From Sphingobacteriales bacterium (GTDB taxonomy: Bacteria; Bacteroidota; Bacteroidia; Chitinophagales; Chitinophagaceae): DNA of 64,000 bases. The notes beneath the pieces are model-generated. The model did no database searches. It was not told the DNA's origin and saw only the letters and a program-made list of their open reading frames with translations. The DNA lies in NCBI GenBank assembly GCA_016192105.1, contig JACPUV010000003.1, positions 1 to 64,000 of the forward strand, given 5' to 3'. Both the position numbers and the translations under genes were made by a program. Shown here piece after piece: positions 38,981 through 46,804 of the stretch (positions within the stretch are counted from its first letter, which is position 1; the number at the start of each line of letters is the position of its first letter).

Positions 38981-39430
38981 ATGGAAGTAAAAAATCTCTT
39001 CGATCCTGCCGTCAAACAGGAGATCATCAACCGGATTCATACACTTACCCCCCAATCTCCCCGTCAATGGGGCAAAATGAATGTGGCCCAGATGCTCGCC
39101 CACCTGCAGCAACCCATTGAAGTGGCGCTGGGGCGCCGGACCATCAAAGGAACCTTTTTCTTTAACCTGGTCATGCCCCTTTTCAAGAAAACGCTCTGGG
39201 ATGAAAAGCCCTGGAAAAAAGGGTTGCCCACTGATGCCACTTATATTATGACAGGCGAGTCAAAGGATTTTAACACGGAGAAAGCAAAACTACTGGAGCT
39301 CGTCAGCCAGTTTAATGAAACAGGTATAACAACGGAAAAACACCCGGTCTTTGGCCGTATGACCATTGAGCAATGGAGCAAGTCTGCCTGGAAACATATT
39401 GACCACCACCTGAAACAGTTTGGGGCCTGA
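38981..39430 (+). CDS. DUF1569 (DinB-like) protein
   Basis: The 149-aa protein is of the DinB/DUF1569 four-helix type: WGKMNVAQMLAHLQQP near residue 35, and the end FGRMTIEQWSKSAWKHIDHHLKQFG, with the histidine trio of the presumed metal site (His in AHL, and HIDHH). The function is unknown; related DinB-like proteins include thiol-dependent transferases. The downstream tna operon has its own promoter. Confidence 0.8.
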   Translation: MEVKNLFDPAVKQEIINRIHTLTPQSPRQWGKMNVAQMLAHLQQPIEVALGRRTIKGTFFFNLVMPLFKKTLWDEKPWKKGLPTDATYIMTGESKDFNTEKAKLLELVSQFNETGITTEKHPVFGRMTIEQWSKSAWKHIDHHLKQFGA

Positions 39431-39462
39431 TTTAAGTCATGCCCTCACAGGCCCGCCCGCCT

Positions 39463-39470
39463 TACTTTTG
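39463..39470 (+). promoter_or_regulatory. -7 promoter box of the tnaA-tpl operon
   Basis: TACTTTTG is an exact match to the Bacteroidota -7 consensus TAnnTTTG. It predicts transcription from about 39475, just before the leader peptide, and 120 bases before tnaA. No clear -33 TTTG is visible. Confidence 0.65.
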
Positions 39471-39483
39471 GAACAGGTTTTTA

Positions 39484-39528
39484 ATGCTCATGAATATCTG
39501 GAAAAATATCATTCGCAAGCCCAGCTAA
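39484..39528 (+). CDS. Candidate leader peptide upstream of tnaA (tnaC-like arrangement)
   Basis: A 14-codon open frame encodes MLMNIWKNIIRKPS and ends in TAA three bases before a terminator-like hairpin. An internal ATG would give MNIWKNIIRKPS. It has one Trp codon and a Pro just before the last residue. E. coli TnaC also needs a Trp and a C-terminal Pro, but the spacing differs (W-P distance 7 here, 12 there), so it is not a recognisable homologue. It lies right after the promoter box. A ribosome paused at its stop codon would cover the left arm of the hairpin. It is a candidate only; such a short frame can arise by chance. Confidence 0.4.
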   Translation: MLMNIWKNIIRKPS

Positions 39529-39531
39529 GTC

Positions 39532-39564
39532 CTTACCAGCCCCGGTAAGACATTTTATTTTTCC
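39532..39564 (+). terminator. Terminator-like hairpin between leader peptide and tnaA (attenuator candidate)
   Basis: CTTACC, loop AGCCCC and GGTAAG are followed by ACATTTTATTTTT. The 6-bp stem is modest, which suits a conditional terminator. It lies between the promoter and the tnaA start at 39595. Confidence 0.5.
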
Positions 39565-39594
39565 ATATGCAGCCCTGCTGCTCAAATTTCATGC

Positions 39595-41040
39595 ATGAAA
39601 ACGATCATTGAACCCTTTCGTATTAAATCGGTGGAACCGATCTATTTTACGACCAAAGAAGAACGACAGGAAATACTGAAAGCGGCGGATTACAATTCCT
39701 TCCGCATCAAAGCCAGTGATATTTTAATTGACCTGCTCACCGACAGCGGCACCAGCGCCATGAGTAGTAACCAATGGGCCGGCATTATGATGGGCGATGA
39801 GTCCTATGCGGGCAGCAATAGTTTCTTCAAATTTGAAGACTCGGTCCGCAGTATCACCAACATGGCCTATATCATTCCCACCCACCAGGGAAGGGCCTCC
39901 GAAAAGATCCTTTTCACCGTCCTGGGTGGCAAAGGAAAATACTTTATCAGTAATACATTTTTTGATACCACCCGGGCCAATATTGAATTCTCAGGAGCCG
40001 AAGCGATCGACTGTATCTGCGAAGAAGGGAAACACCCCGCGGCGCCCGCTCCCTTCAAGGGAAATATGGATATTGCCGCGCTGCGCAGCACTATAGCGGA
40101 AAAAGGAGCCGCAAATATTCCGCTGGTAATGATCACGATCACCAACAACTCCGGTGGCGGCCAGCCGGTGAGCATGCAGAATATCCGCGAAGTAAAAGCG
40201 GTTTGCAGGGAATTCAAAATCCCCCTTTATATCGATGCTTGCCGTTTCGCGGAAAATGCATACTTCATCAAATTAAGGGAAGACGGCTACGCCGATAAAC
40301 CGGTACCCGAAATAGCCCGCGAAATTTTTTCCTATGCCGATGGCTGTACCATGAGTGCCAAGAAAGATGCCTTTGCCAATATTGGCGGATTCCTCGCCAT
40401 GCAGGACCTGGACCTGGCCATCCGCTGCCGCAACCTGCTCATCATCACGGAAGGATTTACCACTTATGGCGGTTTAGCCGGGCGCGACCTGGAAGCCATC
40501 GCGATCGGTTTACAGGAAGTGATGGATGAACATTACCTCCAGTACAGGATCCGCAGCATGGAATACCTCACTAATAAACTGATTGAGGCGGGCGTACCCG
40601 TCATGCAACCTGCGGGTGGGCATGCGGTTTACCTCGATGCCAAAGAATTCCTGCCCCATATTCCCGTGGATCAATACCCCGGGCAATCACTGGTCTGCGC
40701 CCTTTATGAAGAAGGAGGTATCCGGGCGGTAGAGATCGGGTCACTGATGTTTGGCAAATATGATGCAAAAGGTAAACTGGTTCCCGCCATCCTGGAACTG
40801 GTGCGACTGGCTATTCCCCGGAGAGTGTACACCCAGAGCCATATCGACTATGTAGCCGAAGTGATCATTGAAGTATTCAAAAAAAGGAATGAACTAAAGG
40901 GGATGCTGATCACGGAAGAAACCCCGCTGCTCCGGCATTTTACAGCAAAACTCACCCCTCAACCCCAAACCCTGAACCCCTCAACCCCAAACCCTCAACC
41001 CCGAACCCCTCAACTTCAAACCCTCAACCCCAAACAATGA
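39595..41040 (+). CDS. tnaA: Tryptophanase
   Basis: This PLP enzyme splits tryptophan into indole, pyruvate and ammonia. The 481-aa protein is of the beta-eliminating lyase family, with PLP lysine 257 in TMSAKKDA. The substrate-deciding positions match tryptophanase rather than tyrosine phenol-lyase: Asp124 in FFDTT (E. coli Asp137), Ile381 in RAVEIGS (Ile396) and His448 in LLRHFTAKL (His463). The family normally ends shortly after LRHFTAKL. Here ~28 extra residues rich in Pro, Thr, Asn and Gln follow, encoded by a tandem DNA repeat. An ATG four bases upstream (39591) is out of frame. The stop overlaps the next gene (ATGA). Confidence 0.9.
   Translation: MKTIIEPFRIKSVEPIYFTTKEERQEILKAADYNSFRIKASDILIDLLTDSGTSAMSSNQWAGIMMGDESYAGSNSFFKFEDSVRSITNMAYIIPTHQGRASEKILFTVLGGKGKYFISNTFFDTTRANIEFSGAEAIDCICEEGKHPAAPAPFKGNMDIAALRSTIAEKGAANIPLVMITITNNSGGGQPVSMQNIREVKAVCREFKIPLYIDACRFAENAYFIKLREDGYADKPVPEIAREIFSYADGCTMSAKKDAFANIGGFLAMQDLDLAIRCRNLLIITEGFTTYGGLAGRDLEAIAIGLQEVMDEHYLQYRIRSMEYLTNKLIEAGVPVMQPAGGHAVYLDAKEFLPHIPVDQYPGQSLVCALYEEGGIRAVEIGSLMFGKYDAKGKLVPAILELVRLAIPRRVYTQSHIDYVAEVIIEVFKKRNELKGMLITEETPLLRHFTAKLTPQPQTLNPSTPNPQPRTPQLQTLNPKQ
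40953..41035 (+). repeat. Tandem CAACCCC/AAACCCT repeat that encodes the tnaA C-terminal tail
   Basis: About 83 bases of degenerate units such as CTCAACCCC, AAACCCT and GAACCCCT. They resemble the spacer repeats elsewhere in this window, but here they are read in frame as the last residues of tryptophanase. Confidence 0.8.
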
Positions 41041-42419
41041 AACATATCATTAAAAGAAGCTGGGCCGAGCCCTACAAAATAAAAATGGTGGAGCTGATCA
41101 AAATGACAAGTCCCGCTCAGCGCCGTAAAGCCATGTCCGATGCCGGTTTTAATACTTTTCTATTAAGATCCGAAGATGTGTATATCGACCTGCTGACCGA
41201 CAGCGGAACATCTGCCATGAGTGACCAGCAATGGGCCGGCCTGATGCTGGGCGACGAAGCTTATGCCGGAAGCCGCAATTTTTATCACCTCGAGGAAGTA
41301 GTACGGGATGTCTATGGCTATAAATACCTGGTACCCGCCCACCAGGGTCGCGGCGCGGAAAATATCATCTCAAAGATCCTGATCAAAAAAGGAGATATCA
41401 TCCCGGGTAATATGTACTTCACCACCACGAGACTGCACCAGGAACTGGCCGGAGGTAAATTTGAAGACATCATCATTGACGAGGCACACGATGCGGAAAA
41501 TGAATTTCCCTTTAAGGGCAATGTGGACCTGAAAAAACTGGAAGCATTGATCAAAAAATACGGGGCGAAACGGATTCCCTATGTCAGCATCGCTACGAGT
41601 GTAAATATGGCCGGCGGCCAGCCGATCAGTATCCGGAACCTGAAAGAACTCCGGGCCCTCACTAAAAAGCATGGTATCCGTATTATCCATGACATGACCC
41701 GTGTGGCAGAAAATGCCCATTTCATTCAACGCAGGGAAAAAGGATATGATAAAAAATCCATCCGCCAGATCGTTAAAGAAATCTGCTCCTACACGGATGG
41801 GGCCACCATGAGCGCCAAGAAAGATGCCCTGGTTAATATCGGGGGATTCCTGGCCATCAATGATTGGGATGTATTTGAGGAAGCCCGAAACATGGTAGTA
41901 GTGTATGAGGGATTGCACACGTATGGCGGAATGGCCGGGCGGGATATGGAAGCCATGGCCATCGGCATCCGGGAAAGCGTGGATGATGATCATATTCATG
42001 CCCGCGTGGGACAGGTAATCTATCTCGGCGAAAAAATGATGGACTACGGCGTGCCCATTGTAAAACCGATCGGCGGTCACGGGATATTCGTGGACGCGAA
42101 GAAATTCCTGCCGCATATTACGCAGGATCAGTTTCCGGCGCAAACCTTAGCCGCAGAAGTGTACCTTGATTCAGGTGTACGCACAATGGAACGCGGGGTG
42201 GTATCCGCCGGTCGTAAAGCCAACGGGGAAAACTATTACCCCAAACTGGAACTGGTGCGCTTCACCATCCCCCGCCGGGTTTACACGCAGGCGCACATGG
42301 ATGTGATCGCTGAATCAACGGCCAGGGTATTTGACCGCCGGAATAAAATCAAAGGATTGAAAATGGTTTATGAACCGAAATACCTGCGCTTTTTCCAGGC
42401 CCGGTTTGAACAACTGTAA
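41037..42419 (+). CDS. tpl: Tyrosine phenol-lyase
   Basis: This enzyme splits tyrosine into phenol, pyruvate and ammonia. The 460-aa protein is a paralogue of the preceding tryptophanase. It carries the tyrosine phenol-lyase residues at the discriminating positions: Thr129 in NMYFTTTR (C. freundii Thr124), Arg386 in TMERGVVSAGR (Arg381) and Phe452 in LRFFQARF (Phe448). PLP lysine is Lys262 in MSAKKDA. DEAHDA and AGRDMEAMAIGIRE are also typical. The ATG overlaps the tnaA stop, so the two are translated from one message. Confidence 0.9.
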   Translation: MKHIIKRSWAEPYKIKMVELIKMTSPAQRRKAMSDAGFNTFLLRSEDVYIDLLTDSGTSAMSDQQWAGLMLGDEAYAGSRNFYHLEEVVRDVYGYKYLVPAHQGRGAENIISKILIKKGDIIPGNMYFTTTRLHQELAGGKFEDIIIDEAHDAENEFPFKGNVDLKKLEALIKKYGAKRIPYVSIATSVNMAGGQPISIRNLKELRALTKKHGIRIIHDMTRVAENAHFIQRREKGYDKKSIRQIVKEICSYTDGATMSAKKDALVNIGGFLAINDWDVFEEARNMVVVYEGLHTYGGMAGRDMEAMAIGIRESVDDDHIHARVGQVIYLGEKMMDYGVPIVKPIGGHGIFVDAKKFLPHITQDQFPAQTLAAEVYLDSGVRTMERGVVSAGRKANGENYYPKLELVRFTIPRRVYTQAHMDVIAESTARVFDRRNKIKGLKMVYEPKYLRFFQARFEQL

Positions 42420-42435
42420 ATACAGCCGGAAGATG

Positions 42436-42468
42436 ACGGCAATCCCACCGGGGTTGCCGTTATTTTTT
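42436..42468 (+). terminator. Intrinsic terminator after tpl
   Basis: ACGGCAATCCC, loop ACC and GGGGTTGCCGT are followed by TATTTTTT. Its end coincides with the stop of the convergent Rrf2 gene. Confidence 0.9.
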
Positions 42469-42898
42469 ATCCGAGCAGGTAAGCCAGGCCTTCGTTGACG
42501 GGAAGGCAGAGATCGCTTACGGTACGGGTGCGGCACATTCTTTCAAACAGATCCCGTACACCCTTGTAATCATCGTGTATCGGGCAGGGATGCGCGGATG
42601 AGCATTTATTGAACCCCAGGCCGCATCGCCGGAAAACATCTTTCCCGTCAATCGTTTCCACAATCCGCAGCAAGGGCTGGTTTTTCTGCCTGGCTGTCAG
42701 GTAAAAGCCGCCGGCCGGACCTTTCTGACTCTTGATGACATCCGCCTTCACGAGGGTTTGCAGGAGTTTTCCCACGGTATGTTCACTGGCATCAATCACG
42801 GAAGCAATCTCCTTTATACCCGACCTTTCCCCGGTCTCAATCCGGGACGCGAGATAAATGACCGCTTTAATCGCCGTGGTACAGGTTAGGCTCAGCAT
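42467..42898 (-). CDS. Rrf2-family Fe-S transcription regulator (NsrR/IscR type)
   Basis: The 143-aa protein has an N-terminal winged helix-turn-helix (IKEIASVIDASEHTVGKLLQTLVKADVI) and the wing SQKGPAGGFYL. It has three cysteines, Cys92, Cys99 and Cys105 (RRCGLGFNKCSSAHPCPIHDDY region), spaced as in Rrf2 proteins that bind an Fe-S cluster. It is the last gene of a run of NO/Fe-S repair genes, so an NsrR-like NO sensor is the best guess. The palindrome at 46171-46194 is its probable operator. Confidence 0.9.
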   Translation of the reverse strand: MLSLTCTTAIKAVIYLASRIETGERSGIKEIASVIDASEHTVGKLLQTLVKADVIKSQKGPAGGFYLTARQKNQPLLRIVETIDGKDVFRRCGLGFNKCSSAHPCPIHDDYKGVRDLFERMCRTRTVSDLCLPVNEGLAYLLG

Positions 42899-42900
42899 GA

Positions 42901-43224
42901 TTATCTGTTTAAAAATTCTTTTCCTTTTTCAGAAATGCGTTCATGATTCCAGGGCGGATCAAATGAAAGTTCCACCTGTACATCCCACCCGCTGAACACC
43001 CCTTCCAGTGCCCGCTGTACGGCGGCCACAAGGGTTTCCCCCATGGGACAAAACTGTGTGGTCAGTGTCATCCGGACAAATATCCTGTTCCCGGGCTCGT
43101 CAAAATCAATCTGGTAAATCAGTCCCAGGTCCACCACATTCAACCCCAGTTCGGGATCGTTTACCTGCTCCAGGGCGGCCAGGGCAATGGTGCAATTGAT
43201 CGGATGATTACTGATTACATTCAT
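42901..43224 (-). CDS. DUF59/MIP18-type metal-sulfur cluster assembly protein
   Basis: The 107-aa protein has the family motifs NDPELGLNVVDLGLIYQI, LTTQFCPMGE (conserved Cys) and FDPPWNHERISEKGK. Related SufT/PaaD proteins help insert or mature Fe-S clusters. It overlaps the upstream gene by four bases and lies two bases before the Rrf2 gene. Confidence 0.9.
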   Translation of the reverse strand: MNVISNHPINCTIALAALEQVNDPELGLNVVDLGLIYQIDFDEPGNRIFVRMTLTTQFCPMGETLVAAVQRALEGVFSGWDVQVELSFDPPWNHERISEKGKEFLNR

Positions 43225-44501
43225 ACCACCGGTTTATGGAGACAGGTCTTCCAGACATTCAGGTTATATAAAATGGCAGACAACAACAGTAAACCGGCTC
43301 CCATTTTCAGCAGCAGCCACTCAGCGCCAAAGATACCGGCTCCGGCACAAAGAAACCCGGCCAGGTAGGTAATGGCCATGGCATTAAAAAGGGAACCGGC
43401 ATAAAGATCTTTTGGGTTGGGCGTTTTCACCCGGCCGGCTTTATCATGATACAGCCTGTTCCAGATAATAAAGGGCAGGGTTTTGAACGTCATGCCGAGA
43501 ATAATCGCCGTTATCCAGCCGAAAAAAATAACAAACCCGTAAAGCAGGGCATAACGGGCATGTGCTGTGCCGGTATATTTCCAGACAGCCAGCAGCAGGA
43601 GTATTACAATGGGCAGGAGCATCATAGCCACCGATAGCAGGGACACTTTCATGGGTTCATCCACCTGCTTACGGATCCTGGCCCGGAATACTCCGCTGAG
43701 ATAAAAGACAAATAAGCCAAAAGAAAGAAGGATAAGCGTACCCGGGTAAATAAAGGGGAGACCGGGAGCCATGAAAAATGACAGGAGGTATAACAGTAAT
43801 CCCCCGTTGATCCCTGCGTAAATCACCCAGAGCAGGCGGTTGTTCTGGTACTTTGAAATCAGGAACATGGGAATCAGCCGGGACCCCACCCCGGTGACCA
43901 GCAGTAAAAACCATCCCAGGATTCCGGCATGCGCATGCAGGGGTAAATACACCAGGGTCTCTTTGGGCAGAAAGGCATAGGTGAAATTATATACCAGGGT
44001 AAGACCCAGGAAAGCGGTCAGGAATAACCAGCCGGCCGCCGTGATGATAAAGACAGCATGCACATTCATGGCCCGGCCCCTGCCTGTGCTTTTCAGGAGA
44101 TTAATCAGGTAAGCCAGTACAGAAAGTAAGATCAGCCGGCCGCCCCATTTGGCCGGCCAGCCCATATCAAACACATAAAAACCGTAAACCAGCAGCGGAA
44201 TACCCAGGGCTGCCAGGATAAAAGACAGTTGGGCGAGCCGCATACTGTGCAGCGGGCGTTCGGTCAGAACCGGTACAAGCTGGTGGCTGGCCCCCAGTAT
44301 CACCATGGTAGCCCAGCCGAGTGCCATCAGGTGTGTGAGCGCAAGTGTATGCGGATGAAAATAGTGTTCCCGAAAATCCGGACTGTTTACCAGCAGTAAG
44401 ACCGCACTGATCAGAAAACTAAAGGCGGCATACAGATAAAAGGGCACCACCGCGGTAGCGGCTGTATGCCTGAAATGCGCTTTTGGAAAAGCCGTACTCA
44501 T
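43221..44501 (-). CDS. 12-TM membrane protein of the NO/Fe-S repair cluster (NnrS- or oxidase-like)
   Basis: The 426-aa protein has about 12 hydrophobic helices. Histidines recur in helix contexts: YFHPHTLALTHLMALGW, LGASHQLVPVL and PLHAHAGILGWFLLL. This looks like haem-copper oxidase subunit I or the haem-copper membrane protein NnrS, but the full active-site set of an oxidase or NO reductase is not evident. By position it should act in NO resistance or membrane haem/copper handling. I cannot assign a firm family from sequence alone. Confidence 0.75.
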   Translation of the reverse strand: MSTAFPKAHFRHTAATAVVPFYLYAAFSFLISAVLLLVNSPDFREHYFHPHTLALTHLMALGWATMVILGASHQLVPVLTERPLHSMRLAQLSFILAALGIPLLVYGFYVFDMGWPAKWGGRLILLSVLAYLINLLKSTGRGRAMNVHAVFIITAAGWLFLTAFLGLTLVYNFTYAFLPKETLVYLPLHAHAGILGWFLLLVTGVGSRLIPMFLISKYQNNRLLWVIYAGINGGLLLYLLSFFMAPGLPFIYPGTLILLSFGLFVFYLSGVFRARIRKQVDEPMKVSLLSVAMMLLPIVILLLLAVWKYTGTAHARYALLYGFVIFFGWITAIILGMTFKTLPFIIWNRLYHDKAGRVKTPNPKDLYAGSLFNAMAITYLAGFLCAGAGIFGAEWLLLKMGAGLLLLSAILYNLNVWKTCLHKPVV

Positions 44502-44502
44502 A

Positions 44503-45060
44503 TCATTTGCGGAAAATCAGCAGGTGAACATCCCCTTCCCGGATTTCCCGGATCCGGTAATCAAATTTACGGTCAGCCAGTTCAGGTAAGAGGTACACGG
44601 GAATTTTTTTATGGTGGACAAACAGGGCTTCCCCTTCGGCCAGGCCATCCAGTTCCCCGAGGATTGTGAGCATGGGGCCCGGCATCTCCAGGTGGCGCAC
44701 ATCCACCATCTTTGTCTTGCCATTGAAGCGCTGCTCCACAGATTCCCAGTCATCGGGCTTGCTCTCCGCCTCAGCCGGACCAACTGCTGCCTGAACGCTG
44801 TCCTTATAAAAAAATGTATGAATCAGCTGTTCGTTTATTACTTCGGTGAAGGAACTGTATCCCTTTTTTTTCAGCAGGGTTATCAATGGCATCGGTTTGA
44901 AGGTATTGATTATCTGCAAAACCTGTCCTTCCTGCAGCCCGCTGATTTTTGCCAGGATCTGCTGCAGGGGATCGGCGCCTCCGGATAAAACAGGCCTGAC
45001 ATCAAAGGGCACCAGTTGTCCGGGTTCAAGGCTATTCAGAATGGCGGGTTTGGATTCCAT
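44503..45060 (-). CDS. DUF2249 tandem protein
   Basis: The 185-aa protein has two DUF2249 (TusA-like fold) units: LVPFDVRPVLSGGADPLQQIL in the first half and MVDVRHLEMPGPMLTILGELDGL in the second. A third related unit begins the neighbouring RIC protein. The family is common beside hemerythrins and NO-response genes, but the role is not settled. I start at MESKPAILNSL (45060); an upstream in-frame ATG adds 16 unconserved residues. Confidence 0.85.
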   Translation of the reverse strand: MESKPAILNSLEPGQLVPFDVRPVLSGGADPLQQILAKISGLQEGQVLQIINTFKPMPLITLLKKKGYSSFTEVINEQLIHTFFYKDSVQAAVGPAEAESKPDDWESVEQRFNGKTKMVDVRHLEMPGPMLTILGELDGLAEGEALFVHHKKIPVYLLPELADRKFDYRIREIREGDVHLLIFRK

Positions 45061-45177
45061 ATTGAATGTATTAGTGTAAAACAAAATGTTTTTCCCGGTT
45101 CCGGCCACCTGAATAAGGTCATTGAAATATTTTCAAACAATAACAGGCGGCCGGCTAACCGGAAGTCTTTCAGGGGA

Positions 45178-46131
45178 TCAGTTTTGTTCCAGCTTCAGGG
45201 CTGCGGGAAAAAGGATATTATTTTCCAGGTGCACATGCAGGTGGAGATCTTCTTCAAATTCAGCGAGCAGGCGGTAGAGCAGGTTGTAACTGGCACAGGC
45301 ATCCTCCGGCAACTGAAAATTATGGGTAAGCTGACGGATTTCCTCCATCTCGCCACCCACTGATTCATGTTCCATTTCCATCAGGTTGACGGGCTGCTGC
45401 ACGGAGCCAAGTTCCGCCTTGAAGGCAGCCCGGTTTCCGTTCTCCTTTTTGTCAAGTGCCTGTATATACGGAAACAGCACCTGTTCTTCTTTTACCAGGT
45501 GTGCCATCATCTCCTGGTGAATTTCTTCCACCAGTTTATGCACGGCCAGCAACTCCGGGTGCCGGGCTCCATGTACTCTTTTCACTTTTTCCGCATACGT
45601 AAGGATGTCCGGCAGATTCTTCCGTACATAACTGTGATGGGTATTGACAATATAATCCGCCAGGAAGGACGGGCTCCAGTCAGTATAAGGCAGGGGTCTC
45701 GCCGAAGGCAGCTGATCCGCCTGTTGCAGTTCCTGTTCCACTTTGGTCACATCAATTCCTTTTTCCCGGCAGGCTTCCTTTACCGTCTTTTTACCCCCGC
45801 AGCAGAAATCAAGTCCGTGTTTTTTAAAGACCTGTGCCTTGCGCAGGTCTTTGGCAGCGAGCTGACCAAGGGTCTCCTCCGATTCCCCGCTCAGCCTTTT
45901 GGTAATACGGACCTTCCACCAAACAGGCCCCTGCTCCAGGTACTCCCAGATAAAAATATTTCCCCGCTCGCCGAGTAATTGGTAATAGAGTGGTTTGGGA
46001 TCATGGTCATTATGAATGATCAGGTCTTCTCCCCCGCTGAGTTCATCAAAATGTTTGAAGATGGTGGGGTGTTTGAGCCGGGGCTCAATAAGCGTTACGT
46101 TGAGGATATTTCCGGTAAGTGTTGCTTCCAT
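45178..46131 (-). CDS. RIC-type iron-sulfur cluster repair di-iron protein with N-terminal DUF2249 domain
   Basis: RIC (ScdA/YtfE) proteins repair Fe-S clusters damaged by NO or oxidants. The 317-aa protein (start MEATLTGNILN) has an N-terminal DUF2249 domain (about 1-75), a ScdA_N domain with KHGLDFCCGGKKTVKEAC, and a hemerythrin-like four-helix domain. The di-iron ligands are probably His and Glu in NTHHSYV, HLVKEEQVLFP, MEMEHESVGGE and HVHLENNILFP. It is the first gene of the operon, directly behind the palindrome. Confidence 0.93.
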   Translation of the reverse strand: MEATLTGNILNVTLIEPRLKHPTIFKHFDELSGGEDLIIHNDHDPKPLYYQLLGERGNIFIWEYLEQGPVWWKVRITKRLSGESEETLGQLAAKDLRKAQVFKKHGLDFCCGGKKTVKEACREKGIDVTKVEQELQQADQLPSARPLPYTDWSPSFLADYIVNTHHSYVRKNLPDILTYAEKVKRVHGARHPELLAVHKLVEEIHQEMMAHLVKEEQVLFPYIQALDKKENGNRAAFKAELGSVQQPVNLMEMEHESVGGEMEEIRQLTHNFQLPEDACASYNLLYRLLAEFEEDLHLHVHLENNILFPAALKLEQN

Positions 46132-46148
46132 ACAGGTTTCTTTTTGCA

Positions 46149-46156
46149 CAAAGCTA
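46149..46156 (-). promoter_or_regulatory. -7 promoter box of the RIC operon
   Basis: On the minus strand TAGCTTTG matches TAnnTTTG exactly. It lies 18 bases before the RIC start and 14 bases downstream of the palindromic operator. Confidence 0.6.
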
Positions 46157-46170
46157 CAAAAAGAGTCTAA

Positions 46171-46194
46171 ATAAAAGTATTTAAATACTTTTAT
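46171..46194. promoter_or_regulatory. 24-bp perfect palindrome, probable Rrf2/NsrR operator
   Basis: The half-site ATAAAAGTATTT is followed directly by its exact reverse complement AAATACTTTTAT. From the -7 box its centre lies about 40 bases upstream of the predicted transcript start, where a bound repressor would block the -33 region. The AT-rich two-fold symmetry with GTATTT/AAATAC halves is typical of Rrf2-family sites. Confidence 0.75.
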
Positions 46195-46384
46195 TTTCCG
46201 TATTTCGCAAGCCGGGCCATACATCATCTAAATTGCTCAATAACAGGTCTGCATACCGGGTCTGACAGCACTGTACCTGCTATTCCGGGGAATTTGTTTC
46301 GGGATATGGAGCGGCTCGCCTGAACAAGCAGGCAGGCCGGGACCTTCCGCAGGGCGGATCTGTTTGTATTTTTCCGGATGCTGT

Positions 46385-46804
46385 TCAGCGTTCCCAGATC
46401 AGCTTCTTCCCGAATCCGAGTGTGTTGTCGGTAAATTTGATGTAATCCAGCCGGATTGTCCATATTTCTCCGGGCATGGCCAGGGCCACCGGATGTTTAT
46501 GGTGATAATGGGCGGCTGCTTTTTCCGCCAGCGGATCATCAAAAGAAAGGACCTTTCCTGAAAACTGGATTCCTTTTATCTGCAGGGGATTGAATTTATC
46601 CGGCAATACCGTTCCGGCCACAACCGGGTTCCGGCCGATGATTGCCGAGTGTCTTGTATCGAAGGAAGATTTATAATGCAGGAGAAAATCCGTTTCGTCA
46701 AAAGAATAAAAAAAACTGAAACACCAGAGGCTTCCCTGCTCATCCGTTGCGGCCAGGTTGCCACAGGTCTGTTTGCTGATAAACGCGGCAATCTTGTCTT
46801 TCAT
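46385..46804 (-). CDS. PNPOx-like flavin-binding split-barrel protein
   Basis: The 139-aa protein has the split-barrel fold of the pyridoxamine-phosphate-oxidase-like family (FISKQTCGNLAATDEQGSLWCFSFFYSFDE ... FDTRHSAIIGRNPVVAGTVLPD). Such proteins bind FMN, F420 or haem. The substrate is unknown. It overlaps the ferredoxin gene by four bases and is the last gene of the PFOR operon. Confidence 0.8.
   Translation of the reverse strand: MKDKIAAFISKQTCGNLAATDEQGSLWCFSFFYSFDETDFLLHYKSSFDTRHSAIIGRNPVVAGTVLPDKFNPLQIKGIQFSGKVLSFDDPLAEKAAAHYHHKHPVALAMPGEIWTIRLDYIKFTDNTLGFGKKLIWER

Noticed and set aside
39439..39528. Longer 29-codon version of the tna leader (MPSQARPPYFWNRF...)
   Set aside because: It is in frame and has two Trp codons, but its first half overlaps the predicted promoter box at 39463-39470 and would not be transcribed. 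The 14-codon form is preferred.
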